Positions 36,573 through 45,824 of a stretch of 64,000 nt of DNA are shown here, piece by piece. The position numbers were made by a program, and so were the translations under genes. A model generated the notes under the pieces. The model was given only the letters and a program-made list of their open reading frames with translations, ran no database searches and had not been told where the DNA came from. Source of the stretch: JAVZCJ01 sp964532175. Its GTDB lineage: Archaea; Thermoproteota; Nitrososphaeria_A; Caldarchaeales; JAVZCJ01. Position 1 is the stretch's first letter, and each line of letters begins with the position of its first letter. The stretch covers positions 1 to 64,000 of the forward strand of contig CAZHGP010000001.1 in NCBI GenBank assembly GCA_964532175.1, in the 5' to 3' direction.

Positions 36573-37691
36573 ATGTATGAGAGAAAAATACTATGCTTAA
36601 TATCATTATTTCTTCTTATTTTATCTTTTTTTATAGAGATAAGTATTGCTTCTTTCTCTGAACCAATTTATTATAAGCTTCCTCCATTAGAATATTTTCC
36701 AAGCAATATCTATGCTTTTAATGATGAAAAAATATGGATGATAATACCTAGAATTTCAAAAATTGGCTGTTTAAATCCTAAACTAGGTAGTATTTCACTT
36801 TATGATTTATTAAAAGATTCTATTCCAAGTGATGTAACAATTGTTGGAGAAAATATGTTCTTAATTTTTTCAGGAAAAACTTTCTTAACATTATTTTCTC
36901 TTAATTCATTCAATTTTTCTTTTTATGAACTTAATAATGAACCAATAGATTTAGCTCAATATAAAGATGGAGTATGGATTACTTTACCAGATATAAATGA
37001 AATAGTATTTTTCTCTCTTTTTTCAAAAGAAATTTCTAAAAGAATTAAATGTTCAATTTTATCAAATAAAAATGTTTTAACCATAAGCTCAAATTATTTA
37101 TGGGCTATATTAGATACAAGATATCAAATAGCTAGAATTTCTCTTTCTTCTTATGAAATAAAAATTTTAAATTTAAGTAGTAATGCTTTGCTTTTATCCT
37201 CATCAATAAATGATGAAATATGGATTTTTAATGAAAAAAATGAAATATTAAAAATTGATCAAAATGGAAAAATTATTTATAAAACATTTTTGGGAGAAAG
37301 TGCAATTTTAATTAATGAATTAGCTTCTTCTTCAGATGGTTCATTATGGTATGTAGATATTGGAAGAAAAAGAATAGGACATATAACTTATGATGGAAAA
37401 AAAGAAGAAATAATTACTAAAGATGTTTCTATAAGAGCTTTTTCTTTAAGCCCAAGCAATAAATTATGGTTTATAGATGAAAAAAATAATCAAATTGGAT
37501 TTATAGAATATATTAAAGAACCTATTAGTGAAACTACTTCGATAATTACTACTGAGCAAATAACTTTTACGAGTATAGCTACTGCTCCTATTTCTCCAAT
37601 AATTTTTACAGAATTATTTTTTGGAATTTTATTGATATTTCCAATAATTTTCTTATTATTTAAAAAATTCTTAAAGAGAAAAAGGAAATAG
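36573..37691 (+). CDS. Membrane-anchored beta-propeller (Vgb/SMP30-like) surface protein
   Basis: A 372-residue protein with an N-terminal signal segment (about residues 5-25), repeated blade motifs such as 'GSLWYVDIGRKRIGHITYDG' and 'NKLWFIDEKNNQIGFIEY' (streptogramin-lyase-like propeller), a Ser/Thr-rich linker and a C-terminal transmembrane helix (about 345-365) ending KKFLKRKRK. It probably sits on the outer face of the membrane. Lyase activity is not implied. It starts 46 bp after glcD. Confidence 0.7.
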   Translation: MYERKILCLISLFLLILSFFIEISIASFSEPIYYKLPPLEYFPSNIYAFNDEKIWMIIPRISKIGCLNPKLGSISLYDLLKDSIPSDVTIVGENMFLIFSGKTFLTLFSLNSFNFSFYELNNEPIDLAQYKDGVWITLPDINEIVFFSLFSKEISKRIKCSILSNKNVLTISSNYLWAILDTRYQIARISLSSYEIKILNLSSNALLLSSSINDEIWIFNEKNEILKIDQNGKIIYKTFLGESAILINELASSSDGSLWYVDIGRKRIGHITYDGKKEEIITKDVSIRAFSLSPSNKLWFIDEKNNQIGFIEYIKEPISETTSIITTEQITFTSIATAPISPIIFTELFFGILLIFPIIFLLFKKFLKRKRK

Positions 37692-37696
37692 AATTA

Positions 37697-38344
37697 TCAT
37701 ATTTTAATTATTCTTGATGGTGTTAAAATAATATTCATTTTAACATCTTTTTCACTCATTAAATGTGATAAATCATCAAATATTTGTACATCATGAACAA
37801 TACAAATATTTATTGTTTTTTCATATATTAAACCCTTCTCTTTTAATATATGATATTCTTTATCTCCATAACCAGTCCCTTTTCCAATCCTATTTCCATT
37901 AAGATCTATTGCAACTGCTCCTTGAGCAAAAATATCTATTTTCCTATTTTTTTCTATTTCTTTTCCAAATTTTTCAAACCCTTTTATGATAATCGCCTCC
38001 TTTATTAGATTTTTTGGAATATTTGATATTTCATAAAAACCTCTTATATGTGGCATTGCTACTACTAGAATCTTATTATTAATTAAAACTATTTCTCTAA
38101 GCTTTTTAACTACACTATCTGGTGCAGAGAAAACACATTTAGAAGAATGAAACTCATTTATTTCAAATATTTTTTCACAAGCTTTCTCAGCTCCATAAAA
38201 ATTTGGTATTCTTCCATGAGGTGGTAATGGAAATTTAGCAATTTTTTCTTTAAGCATATAATCCCATATTCTTTTCCTGCATTCTTCTTTACTTTTAAAT
38301 TCTTTCCCATTCCAGAAAAAAACATTTTTCTTCATAAAAATCAT
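37697..38344 (-). CDS. 5-formyltetrahydrofolate cyclo-ligase family protein
   Basis: A 215-residue protein with the MTHFS signature 'IGKGTGYGDKEYHIL' and 'VAIDLNGNR' before it. The family uses ATP to convert 5-formyl-THF to methenyl-THF, or acts on the archaeal C1-carrier equivalent. Its start shares 4 bp with the pyrE stop. 'MIFMKKNVFF' has two candidate Met starts, the second three codons on. Confidence 0.85.
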   Translation of the reverse strand: MIFMKKNVFFWNGKEFKSKEECRKRIWDYMLKEKIAKFPLPPHGRIPNFYGAEKACEKIFEINEFHSSKCVFSAPDSVVKKLREIVLINNKILVVAMPHIRGFYEISNIPKNLIKEAIIIKGFEKFGKEIEKNRKIDIFAQGAVAIDLNGNRIGKGTGYGDKEYHILKEKGLIYEKTINICIVHDVQIFDDLSHLMSEKDVKMNIILTPSRIIKI

Positions 38345-38943
38345 AAAATCAATTTTTTATATTCATCAATTGTTATTAATCCATTTTTATAAAATTCCTT
38401 TATAACTTTCTTGCTTGTAGTTAAACTATGTAAAGTTACATTTACTTTCTCTAAATTCTTTTTTGCACCTTCTTCTCTATCTATTAAAACTAAAGCATCA
38501 GTAACTATTCCGCCCTCAGACCTTATAATTTCTATTGTTGAAATTAATGTATTGCCTGTTGATGAAAAATCATCTATTAATAATACATTTGAACCAGCTT
38601 TTAATATTCCTTCTATAATCCTTTCTCTATCATGCCTTTCTTTCCTTTTAATATATATTAGTGGCTTATTTAATTTGTATGCACATACTGATGCAAATGT
38701 TAAACCAGCTAAAGGTATTCCACATAAATATTTTTGATTTAATAATTTCTTATTTCTTTTTATTAATTCAATGAATATTTCTATAATTTTTGAAAAAGAT
38801 GAAGGATCGCTTAAAACTAAGTTTATATCTATATAATATGGAGAAAGTATTCCAGATGAAAGTTTAAATGTACCGATTTTTAAAGCATTCATTTTCATTA
38901 ATATTTTAATAAAAGCACTTTCTATATCTTCCTTTTCCAACAT
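38341..38943 (-). CDS. pyrE: Orotate phosphoribosyltransferase
   Basis: A 200-residue PRTase with the PRPP-binding loop 'VLLIDDFSSTGNTLISTIEI' and 'GIPLAGLTFASVCAYKLNKP'. 'IYIKRKERHDRERIIEG' is the flexible catalytic loop. It makes OMP in pyrimidine synthesis. It is coupled to the cyclo-ligase gene by a 4-bp overlap. Confidence 0.92.
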   Translation of the reverse strand: MLEKEDIESAFIKILMKMNALKIGTFKLSSGILSPYYIDINLVLSDPSSFSKIIEIFIELIKRNKKLLNQKYLCGIPLAGLTFASVCAYKLNKPLIYIKRKERHDRERIIEGILKAGSNVLLIDDFSSTGNTLISTIEIIRSEGGIVTDALVLIDREEGAKKNLEKVNVTLHSLTTSKKVIKEFYKNGLITIDEYKKLIL

Positions 38944-39021
38944 TATAATTTTAATATAGAAAAATACTTATTTAAACCTTATTGAAAAATTAATATTATA
39001 TAAAATGGAGAATATCAAAAT

Positions 39022-40251
39022 ATGGTCGAGATTTGGTTAAAATATGGTAATACGGAAATATTTTTTGAATTAGAAAATTTCAAAATTCTTCAACCTAAGG
39101 ATTACCCATCTTTGCAAAATATGAATGAAGTTTTTCAAGAAATTATTAAAAAAATAATAGATGATTATCTTTTAAAGAAAGGAGAAAAAATAGTATTTGT
39201 TATTGATGATAAAGGTTTTCCTGAATCATTAAAAAATTTTATAAATCATTTGATTGAAGAATTAGATTCATTAAAATTAAATGATAAAAATGTAACTTTC
39301 TTAGTTACTTCTAGAAATGGAAAAGAATTAAAGAGTAAAGATTTATACAATCTTTTTAGTAAAGAAGCAATTAAAAAATTTAAAATTATATGCCACAATC
39401 CTTTAAAGAATGAATTTGAATTTATTGGAAAAACAAGTTTTGGAACGAATGTTTATTTAAATAAAATATTTACTGAAGCAGATATAAAAATCCTTTTAGG
39501 AAATATTTTAATTAATCCACTTATTGGATATTCTAGTATTGGAGAAACAATAATTCCTGGAATAGCTAGAGAAGAAACTATAAAACAAAATTTTTCATTA
39601 ATACTAGAAAATAAGGAATCAAAAAAATTTAGTGAATATTTGATACATAAAGATTCATTAGAAGCTGCAAAAATTTCTGGAATAGATTTTTCAATTTATT
39701 TTTTATTAAATTCAAATAATGATATTTCAGCGATATTTTCAGGAAGTATAGAAGAAATTAATGAAAAATCAATAAATTTATTGAATGAAATTTATAGTTT
39801 AAAAATTAATGAAAAAGCAGACATAGTTATAGCTTCTTTAGGAGGTTTTCCATATGATAAAACTTTGGAAAATGCATGTGATTGCTTAATTAATTTATCA
39901 AATATTTTATCTGAAAAAAGTGTTTTAATAATTGTTTCAGAATGTAGAAAAGGCTTAGGAAGTATGAATTTTTCTCTTTTTTTAGAAAAAGATCCTAAAG
40001 AAATTTATGAAAAATTAAAAAAAGAACCTAAAATTGAAATATACAGAGCTTATATATTAAAGAAATTTTTAGAGAATTTTAAAATGGCGCTTGTTTCAAT
40101 TATACCAAAATCTATTATTTCTGAAATATTGAAAATAAAAACTTATGATAATGTTTCAGAAGCATTAACTTATGCTTTTAGGATTGTTGGTAAAAATTCT
40201 AAATTATTCATAGTTCCTCAATCTTTTAAAACAATTTTTAAAGAAGTATAG
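39022..40251 (+). CDS. Divergent LarA (lactate racemase, DUF2088) homologue
   Basis: A 409-residue protein. The C-terminal half matches LarA: 'ASLGGFPYDKTLENACDCLI' and 'LIIVSECRKGLGSMNFSLFL'. The N-terminal half keeps a His (HNP, near residue 125) and 'TIIPGIAREETI'. The nickel-pincer cofactor site is altered: where LarA has H-F-F-A-G-F-S-G-G-R-K, this protein reads NPLIGYSSIGET, lacking the His and the cofactor-binding Lys. It is therefore unlikely to be a standard lactate racemase, though it lies near the glcD operon. Convergent with the protease gene, sharing 14 bp. Confidence 0.7.
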   Translation: MVEIWLKYGNTEIFFELENFKILQPKDYPSLQNMNEVFQEIIKKIIDDYLLKKGEKIVFVIDDKGFPESLKNFINHLIEELDSLKLNDKNVTFLVTSRNGKELKSKDLYNLFSKEAIKKFKIICHNPLKNEFEFIGKTSFGTNVYLNKIFTEADIKILLGNILINPLIGYSSIGETIIPGIAREETIKQNFSLILENKESKKFSEYLIHKDSLEAAKISGIDFSIYFLLNSNNDISAIFSGSIEEINEKSINLLNEIYSLKINEKADIVIASLGGFPYDKTLENACDCLINLSNILSEKSVLIIVSECRKGLGSMNFSLFLEKDPKEIYEKLKKEPKIEIYRAYILKKFLENFKMALVSIIPKSIISEILKIKTYDNVSEALTYAFRIVGKNSKLFIVPQSFKTIFKEV

Positions 40252-41350
40252 GAAACATAGGCACATATGTTAATATTAAAATAAGAATAACTATGCTTAA
40301 TGCTATTTTCCTACTTTTAGAAAGAGGGGAATATTCATCTAAAGGTGGTATATCGATTGTTTGTGGCATCATGAATAATAATAATAAAGCCATAAACCAA
40401 TATCCTGTTACACTCATGAATATTATTGCTATATAAGAAGCTATTTTATGTTTTTTTCTTGATAAAAAGGATCTAAATATTCTTCCACCGTCTAATTGCC
40501 ATATTGGAAGCAAATTTAACGCAGTAACAATAGAACCAAGCCATGCTGCAAATCCCAATGGTGTAGGAATTAATCTTTCGTCTGTTGAAAGCTTTATAAA
40601 TGGACTTAATATTATTCCTAAAACATAAAATAATAATGGCGATTGTACTTCAATAAAATATCCCGATTCTTTCCATCTTTCTATTTGTGATAGAGAAGCT
40701 GGAAGTGCTGTAAGAAATGCAAATATTCCAACAATAATTGTCATTAGAAAACTTATTAATGGTCCACTGAAACCCATATCGAATAAATCATCTTTATTCA
40801 CAACAGGTTCTCTTTGTAATATTACTGCACCATAAGTTGGTAAATGTCCTGGTATACCTGGTATAAAATATGGCAAACTTGTATCTATTCCATTTTTTTT
40901 GGAAGAATATTTATGACTTAATTCATGTAAACCAAAAATAGATAATACAGCTATAGTAAATAATGCTGCTTCACTAGCTATCTTAAAAGGTGTAAGTGGT
41001 CCAATAAGTTCTTCATAAAATTGAGCCGTAGATCTTAATATTCCATCTATAAATGTTGTTAAAATTGTTGCAATAAATAATATATATGGCATTTTTGTCT
41101 TTTTTATTGGATGTTTAATAAATTGATTTATTTTTAAAATTAGCTTTTCTCCATCTTTTCTCATTATAGGAATTAAATCCATTTCTTTTAGATCTTTTAC
41201 AAGTTTTTTAAAATCTTCTTTATAATTTCCTTCAGATAATACGAATGTTAATACTCCATATTCATAGTATAAATCTTCTACTTTAAATCTAGAATTAACT
41301 ATAGCTTTCACTTTTTCAAGTTTATCTTCATATTCGATATATGAACACAT
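40238..41350 (-). CDS. Site-2 protease family (M50) membrane metalloprotease
   Basis: A 370-residue protein. About 85 soluble N-terminal residues are followed by some six to seven transmembrane helices. The zinc motif HELSH lies at residues 142-146 and the second ligand motif LDGG at 286-289. The family cleaves substrates within the membrane to release regulators. Archaeal members are abundant and mostly uncharacterised. Confidence 0.88.
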   Translation of the reverse strand: MCSYIEYEDKLEKVKAIVNSRFKVEDLYYEYGVLTFVLSEGNYKEDFKKLVKDLKEMDLIPIMRKDGEKLILKINQFIKHPIKKTKMPYILFIATILTTFIDGILRSTAQFYEELIGPLTPFKIASEAALFTIAVLSIFGLHELSHKYSSKKNGIDTSLPYFIPGIPGHLPTYGAVILQREPVVNKDDLFDMGFSGPLISFLMTIIVGIFAFLTALPASLSQIERWKESGYFIEVQSPLLFYVLGIILSPFIKLSTDERLIPTPLGFAAWLGSIVTALNLLPIWQLDGGRIFRSFLSRKKHKIASYIAIIFMSVTGYWFMALLLLFMMPQTIDIPPLDEYSPLSKSRKIALSIVILILILTYVPMFPILL

Positions 41351-41474
41351 TTTTCTTTATTTTAAAATATTTATTAATTAAAAAACTTTTATTTAAATGA
41401 TTTTAATTAAAGTAAAAATTTATCTATTTTGATAAAAATTTTATAATTAGAAATTTAGAGAGGGCTTAGAAAAA

Positions 41475-42002
41475 TTGTTTTATACTTTAATAAACTTATT
41501 ATTAGCAATATTTTTAAATAGAGAAAATTTTATCATTATAAGAAATGCTGAAAAAGATGATTTAATAAAAGTTATTGAAATAAATAGACGCTGCCTTCCA
41601 GAAAATTATTCTTACACATTTTTTGAAGCTCTTCTTAGAGATTATCCAAAATCTTTTTTTGTAGCAGAAACTTATGAAGGAGAAATTGTTGGATATGTAA
41701 TGTGTAGAGTTGAAAGAGTATTATCTAAAATTAGTTCTTTTAGAATTAAAAAGAGTGGACATATAATTTCTATAGCAGTTATACCAGAATATAGAGGATT
41801 AGGTATAGGAAAATTACTTATGCAAAATGCTTTAAAAGCTCTTAAAGAAGAATATGGATGTGAAGAAAGCTTTTTAGAAGTAAGAGTTTCTAATAAAATT
41901 GCTATAAAACTTTATTTAGATTTAGGCTATAAAATAGTTGATGTTCTTAAATCATATTATATTGATGGAGAAGATGCTTATATGATGGTAAAAGCTTTAT
42001 GA
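41475..42002 (+). CDS. GNAT N-acetyltransferase, RimI/Ard1-like
   Basis: A 175-residue GNAT. 'IRNAEKDDLIKVIEINRRCL' is typical of archaeal N-terminal (NatA-like) acetyltransferases, and the acetyl-CoA loop is YRGLGIGKLL. The TTG at 41475 gives about 20 extra hydrophobic residues, but no ATG occurs in frame before the domain. It probably acetylates protein N-termini. Confidence 0.85.
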   Translation: MFYTLINLLLAIFLNRENFIIIRNAEKDDLIKVIEINRRCLPENYSYTFFEALLRDYPKSFFVAETYEGEIVGYVMCRVERVLSKISSFRIKKSGHIISIAVIPEYRGLGIGKLLMQNALKALKEEYGCEESFLEVRVSNKIAIKLYLDLGYKIVDVLKSYYIDGEDAYMMVKAL

Positions 42003-42044
42003 AAAAATAAATTTATCTTTTAGTTTTTCTTTATTTTTTATAAA

Positions 42045-43229
42045 ATGAGTAATGAAAAGATTGAAAAAATCAAAGCTAATTCCTTTTTAATTTCTTCTGC
42101 ACCTGCTAGAGCAGATTTTTTAAATACTCATCAAGATTATAAAGGCTTACCAGTTGTTCCAATAGCTATAAATCTTAGAACATATTTTTTTGCAATTAAA
42201 GAAATTAATGGAAAATTTAAAATAATTAGTCTAAATTTAAAGAAACAAGGAGTAGAATATATTGATACATTCAACATTCCTAAAGTAAATTTAAAACCTG
42301 GAAGGTGGTTTGGAAATTATTTAAGAAGTGTATTTATTGCTTTACAAAAATATATTAGAAAAAATTTTAATAAAGGTCTCGAAATATTAATTGAAAGTGA
42401 AATTCCAGTAGCAAGTGGATTAGCTAGTAGTGCAGCTTTAGAAGTTGCTTTTACTAAATTATTAAGCGAGTATTATGATTTGAATTTATCTCTTGAAGAA
42501 ATTGCTGAGATTAGTTTTATAGCTGAAAATAAAATTTTTGGAATTCCATGTGGAAGATTAGATCAATATGGTTCATCTTTTGGTAAATCTATAATTTTAT
42601 ATCCAAAGCCTCCTGTAAAAGTAGAATCTTTACCAATAAGCGATATAAATATAATAGTTGTTGATTCTGGAATTAGACATAGTGTAGCTGATATTCATCC
42701 AAAAAGACAAGAAGAAATTAATATAGGTTTAAAACAATTAATGGAATCTTCTATTGTTCCAAAAGAAATTAAAGAAAAACTTGGATATAGATTTGATGAG
42801 CCTAAATGGAATGAAATAAAAATGGAAGAAATTGAAAAATATTTAAAATTAATAAATAATATTTCAGCTAAACGTATTTTATATACTATAAAAACTCATG
42901 AATCAACATTAAGAGCAATTGAAATAATTAAATCAAATATGATAAAAAATAAATTATATGTATTAGGAGAAATAATGAATGAGCAACATGAATTTATGAG
43001 AGATTTATATGATTTAAGCCTTCCTAAAATAGAGAAAATAAGGAATGAAATGTTAAATTCTGGAGCATTAGGAGTTAAGATAAGTGGTGCAGGTTTAGGT
43101 GGTTGTCTTATAGGAATTTATGATAAAAAAGAAAATGGAAATAAAATATTAGAATCAGCAATAAAGGCAGGTGCTACAAATGGATGGATATTAAAAATAG
43201 ATGAAGGTGTTAAAGCAAAATGGAGGTAA
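42045..43229 (+). CDS. galK: Galactokinase
   Basis: A 394-residue GHMP kinase. 'APARADFLNTHQDYKGLPV' is the galactokinase signature variant, 'IPVASGLASSAALEVAF' the ATP loop, and 'KISGAGLGGCLIGIY' motif 3. Together with galT 6 bp downstream it forms a Leloir operon phosphorylating galactose. 'HTDYN' is replaced by 'HQDYK', a common archaeal variation. Confidence 0.9.
   Translation: MSNEKIEKIKANSFLISSAPARADFLNTHQDYKGLPVVPIAINLRTYFFAIKEINGKFKIISLNLKKQGVEYIDTFNIPKVNLKPGRWFGNYLRSVFIALQKYIRKNFNKGLEILIESEIPVASGLASSAALEVAFTKLLSEYYDLNLSLEEIAEISFIAENKIFGIPCGRLDQYGSSFGKSIILYPKPPVKVESLPISDINIIVVDSGIRHSVADIHPKRQEEINIGLKQLMESSIVPKEIKEKLGYRFDEPKWNEIKMEEIEKYLKLINNISAKRILYTIKTHESTLRAIEIIKSNMIKNKLYVLGEIMNEQHEFMRDLYDLSLPKIEKIRNEMLNSGALGVKISGAGLGGCLIGIYDKKENGNKILESAIKAGATNGWILKIDEGVKAKWR
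43222..43226 (+). promoter_or_regulatory. Ribosome-binding site fixing the galT TTG start
   Basis: GGAGG lies 9 bp before the TTG at 43236. The first conserved GalT residues (NELRWNPLLGTW) begin two codons on, and no ATG is available in frame, so the TTG start is supported. The site lies inside the end of galK. Confidence 0.6.
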
Positions 43230-43235
43230 AAAATA

Positions 43236-44234
43236 TTGAGTAATGAATTAAGATGGAATCCTTTATTGGGTACATGGATAATAGTATCTAGTAAAAGGAA
43301 AATTAGGCCATGGAGATTAGAAGAATGTCCATTTTGTCCAGGAACTCCTGAAACAGGATATAATTGGCAAACACTTGTGTTGAACAATCTTTATCCAGCT
43401 TTAAGAATAGATCCTAAAACTTCTAGAGAAAGTTTTGATATTTATAAAGTTAAGCCTGGATATGGATATTGTAAAGTAGTCATAGAGGCTCCTGAGCATG
43501 TTGGTGATTTAGATAGTATTCCATTTAAAAATTTAATTTTTTATCTTAAAGATTTAAAAGAAGAAACAATAAAACTTTGTAATGATGAAAAAATACGATA
43601 CGTAGCTTGTTTTCGTAACAAAGGTGAAATAATAGGCGTATCGCTTACACATCCACATTCACAAATTTATGCTCTTCCTTTTATTCCTCCAAGAATAAAA
43701 ATAGAATTAAAAAATGCAAAAAGATTTTATAAAGAAAAAAGTGAATGCCTCTTTTGTCATATAATTAAAATAGAGAAAAAAGAGTTTGATCGTTTAATAT
43801 ATTCAAATAAATCTTTCATAAGCTTTTTACCATTTTTTGCTATGTGGCCTTATGAAGTACATATATATTCTGAAAAACATATAAATAGCATTATTGAATT
43901 AAATGAGGAAGAAATAGAAGATTTAGCAGATATAATAAAAGTAACTATTGCAATGTATAATTCTCTTTTTGATTTTAGTTTACCATATATTATGTTTATC
44001 CATAATTCTCCATGTAGAAAAAATTATCCATATTATCATTTTCATATAGAATTTTATCCAATTCATAGATCAAAAGATAAATTAAAATATGCTGCTGGAA
44101 TAGAATGGGGTGCATGGGTTTTTACATATGATGATATTCCAGAAAATAAAGTTAAAGAATTAAAAGAAGCTTTAAATAAAGCTTTAAAGAAATTGGAAAA
44201 TGAAGGATATAAAGCTAAAGGTACTGTTTTTTAA
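43236..44234 (+). CDS. galT: Galactose-1-phosphate uridylyltransferase
   Basis: A 332-residue HIT-superfamily enzyme. The active-site motif HPHSQ (residues 139-143) contains the nucleophilic His. Cys31 and Cys34 (CPFC) plus the CLFCH region are zinc ligands. It exchanges UMP between UDP-glucose and galactose-1-phosphate. Coupled to galK. Confidence 0.93.
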   Translation: MSNELRWNPLLGTWIIVSSKRKIRPWRLEECPFCPGTPETGYNWQTLVLNNLYPALRIDPKTSRESFDIYKVKPGYGYCKVVIEAPEHVGDLDSIPFKNLIFYLKDLKEETIKLCNDEKIRYVACFRNKGEIIGVSLTHPHSQIYALPFIPPRIKIELKNAKRFYKEKSECLFCHIIKIEKKEFDRLIYSNKSFISFLPFFAMWPYEVHIYSEKHINSIIELNEEEIEDLADIIKVTIAMYNSLFDFSLPYIMFIHNSPCRKNYPYYHFHIEFYPIHRSKDKLKYAAGIEWGAWVFTYDDIPENKVKELKEALNKALKKLENEGYKAKGTVF

Positions 44235-44246
44235 TATATTTATTCT

Positions 44247-44567
44247 TCATTCCATTTCTAAATTATGAGAAATAACATTTATTATTGGAATACTTAATGT
44301 ATTTGGATCAAGTGAAATATTATCTCCAAAACCTATTTTTCCAGTTGTTCTATTGAAATAAACAAATTTATTCTTTATAGGTTCTATTATTTTAGTATAG
44401 AAAATAACTGGTATACTACTTGGAACTATTTCAAAAAATACAAATGCTATATTTTCAGATTCCCCTTTTTTAAAAATATTTATGAATGGTATTGGTAATG
44501 AAGAAGCTAAAATTACTATTTCATCAAAACTTTTTATTTCTATTAAAATATTCTTCTTCTTTTCCAT
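44247..44567 (-). CDS. Small protein of unknown function
   Basis: 106 residues, beta-rich with hydrophobic strands ('FVFFEIVPSSIPVIFY') but no signal peptide or clear transmembrane helix. It ends 12 bp after galT convergently. A C/D-box sRNA lies about 55 bp upstream of its start. I do not recognise it; the absence of stop codons, its plausible composition and a Met start support a real gene. Confidence 0.45.
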   Translation of the reverse strand: MEKKKNILIEIKSFDEIVILASSLPIPFINIFKKGESENIAFVFFEIVPSSIPVIFYTKIIEPIKNKFVYFNRTTGKIGFGDNISLDPNTLSIPIINVISHNLEME

Positions 44568-44620
44568 TTCAAATAAAAAAATATTTAGAAGCTTTTAAAT
44601 TTTTATTTTTTTATTCTTTT

Positions 44621-44682
44621 GCCCTCAGAAACCCTGTGTTTTCATCATCTTTTTTCTAGTGAGCTGGTTTCATCATTGAGCA
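44621..44682 (-). ncRNA. C/D-box sRNA
   Basis: Read on the minus strand: box C ATGATGA (complement of 44670-44676), a spacer AACCAGCTCAC with a D'-like CTAGA, box C' ATGATGA (44642-44648), a guide AAACACAGGGTTT, and box D CTGA (44625-44628). Ends GCTC/GGGC give a possible terminal stem. Spacing and box order fit archaeal 2'-O-methylation guide RNAs. Guide targets should be sought in rRNA or tRNA. Confidence 0.7.
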
Positions 44683-44714
44683 ATATTATTCTTTAAAAAG
44701 GTAATATTTTAATT

Positions 44715-45428
44715 TTAAATTGCTTTTATTTTATTTATATCTATTTTTGAATTTAGAAATATTGTAATATAAGGTAAATTATAAAATTCTACATTAATTT
44801 TTTCAAGAAAATCTTTCAATGCTCTTACATAAAGTATTGTACAATATTCATTTGAATGAATTTTTGTTTCATATAAAGATAATATTATTGGTAAAATAAT
44901 TATTTTTATAGAACCTTTATTATAAATTTTTTCTAATAATTTTTCTAAAATTTTTGCTCTAAAATATTGTTTTTTACTTGCAATTTCTAAATTTTTTCCT
45001 ATTAAAGGTTTACTCCATCTTTTACAATCAAATAATAATATTAAATTTTCTTTTATTGCTAAAATATCTATTTCTGTTCTTTTCTTATTTTCTTTAATTC
45101 TAAAATTTTTAATAACATCATATCCATAAATATTTAATATTTTTGAAGAAAATTTTTCAAAATCTTTCCAATTTAAGAATTTTACTAATTCTTCTATATT
45201 TACTCCAGAAGCTAATGCTTCAAAAGCAATTGATAATTTTTCAATTTCATTTATTGAAATCTCTTGATTTATTTTTAAATTAATATTTTTCAAAACTTCT
45301 TCTAAAACATTCTTCGAAACATTTGAATATTCCATTAATTCTTTAAAAGAAAACTTTTCCTTATTCTTAGTAAATCTTATTATATTTAATAATATTCTTT
45401 GCTTAACTTCAGTTTTTATACTAGACAA
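44715..45428 (-). CDS. Mrr/PD-(D/E)XK restriction-endonuclease-like protein
   Basis: A 237-residue protein. The N-terminus (about 1-75) is winged-helix-like ('FSFKELMEYSNVSKNVLEEV'). The C-terminal nuclease core has 'WKDFEKFSSKILNIYGYDVI', then 'RTEIDILAIKENLILLFDCKRW', where the D...D-x-K catalytic set is present. Such proteins occur as restriction enzymes or as archaeal housekeeping nucleases of unknown target; no methyltransferase is nearby. Confidence 0.75.
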   Translation of the reverse strand: MSSIKTEVKQRILLNIIRFTKNKEKFSFKELMEYSNVSKNVLEEVLKNINLKINQEISINEIEKLSIAFEALASGVNIEELVKFLNWKDFEKFSSKILNIYGYDVIKNFRIKENKKRTEIDILAIKENLILLFDCKRWSKPLIGKNLEIASKKQYFRAKILEKLLEKIYNKGSIKIIILPIILSLYETKIHSNEYCTILYVRALKDFLEKINVEFYNLPYITIFLNSKIDINKIKAI

Positions 45429-45477
45429 GTTCCTTTCTTTTTTAATTTTAAGTAATTATTTATTTAAATGTATCTAA

Positions 45478-45771
45478 TTAAATTCCTAATTTTTCAAGTT
45501 TTTTCTTTGCTTTAGCTATAGCTTCAGCTTTCATTAAAGATACTTCTTCAGGTGAAACTTCTTCAATTGTTTTTCTTTTAATTTTTAATGCACAAATTCC
45601 ATTTGGTAATAGTTTTCTTTGTAAACATACAGCATATTTGCATTTCCCGCCTATGCATATATCATTAGCCCATTTGCATATATATTTTCTAGACCTAGTA
45701 TCTAAAGATTTTTGAGCACATCTAAAAAGTCTACAAAAAGGGGTACAAGCTTTCCCCTCAGAATTAGCCAA
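45478..45771 (-). CDS. Small cysteine-rich protein, possible metal/Fe-S binder
   Basis: 97 residues with eight Cys in the first 60 (Cys9, 13, 18, 32, 39, 44, 49 and 59), giving C-x3-C-x4-C and C-x6-C-x4-C-x4-C patterns, then a charged helical tail. This suggests one or two zinc or iron-sulfur sites. The family is not recognised. It lies between a nuclease and a surface-protein gene on the same strand. Confidence 0.55.
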   Translation of the reverse strand: MANSEGKACTPFCRLFRCAQKSLDTRSRKYICKWANDICIGGKCKYAVCLQRKLLPNGICALKIKRKTIEEVSPEEVSLMKAEAIAKAKKKLEKLGI

Positions 45772-45824
45772 ATTTTTTCACACCCTAAAATTTACCCCTT
45801 GCCCAATTCCAATAATTATTAATA

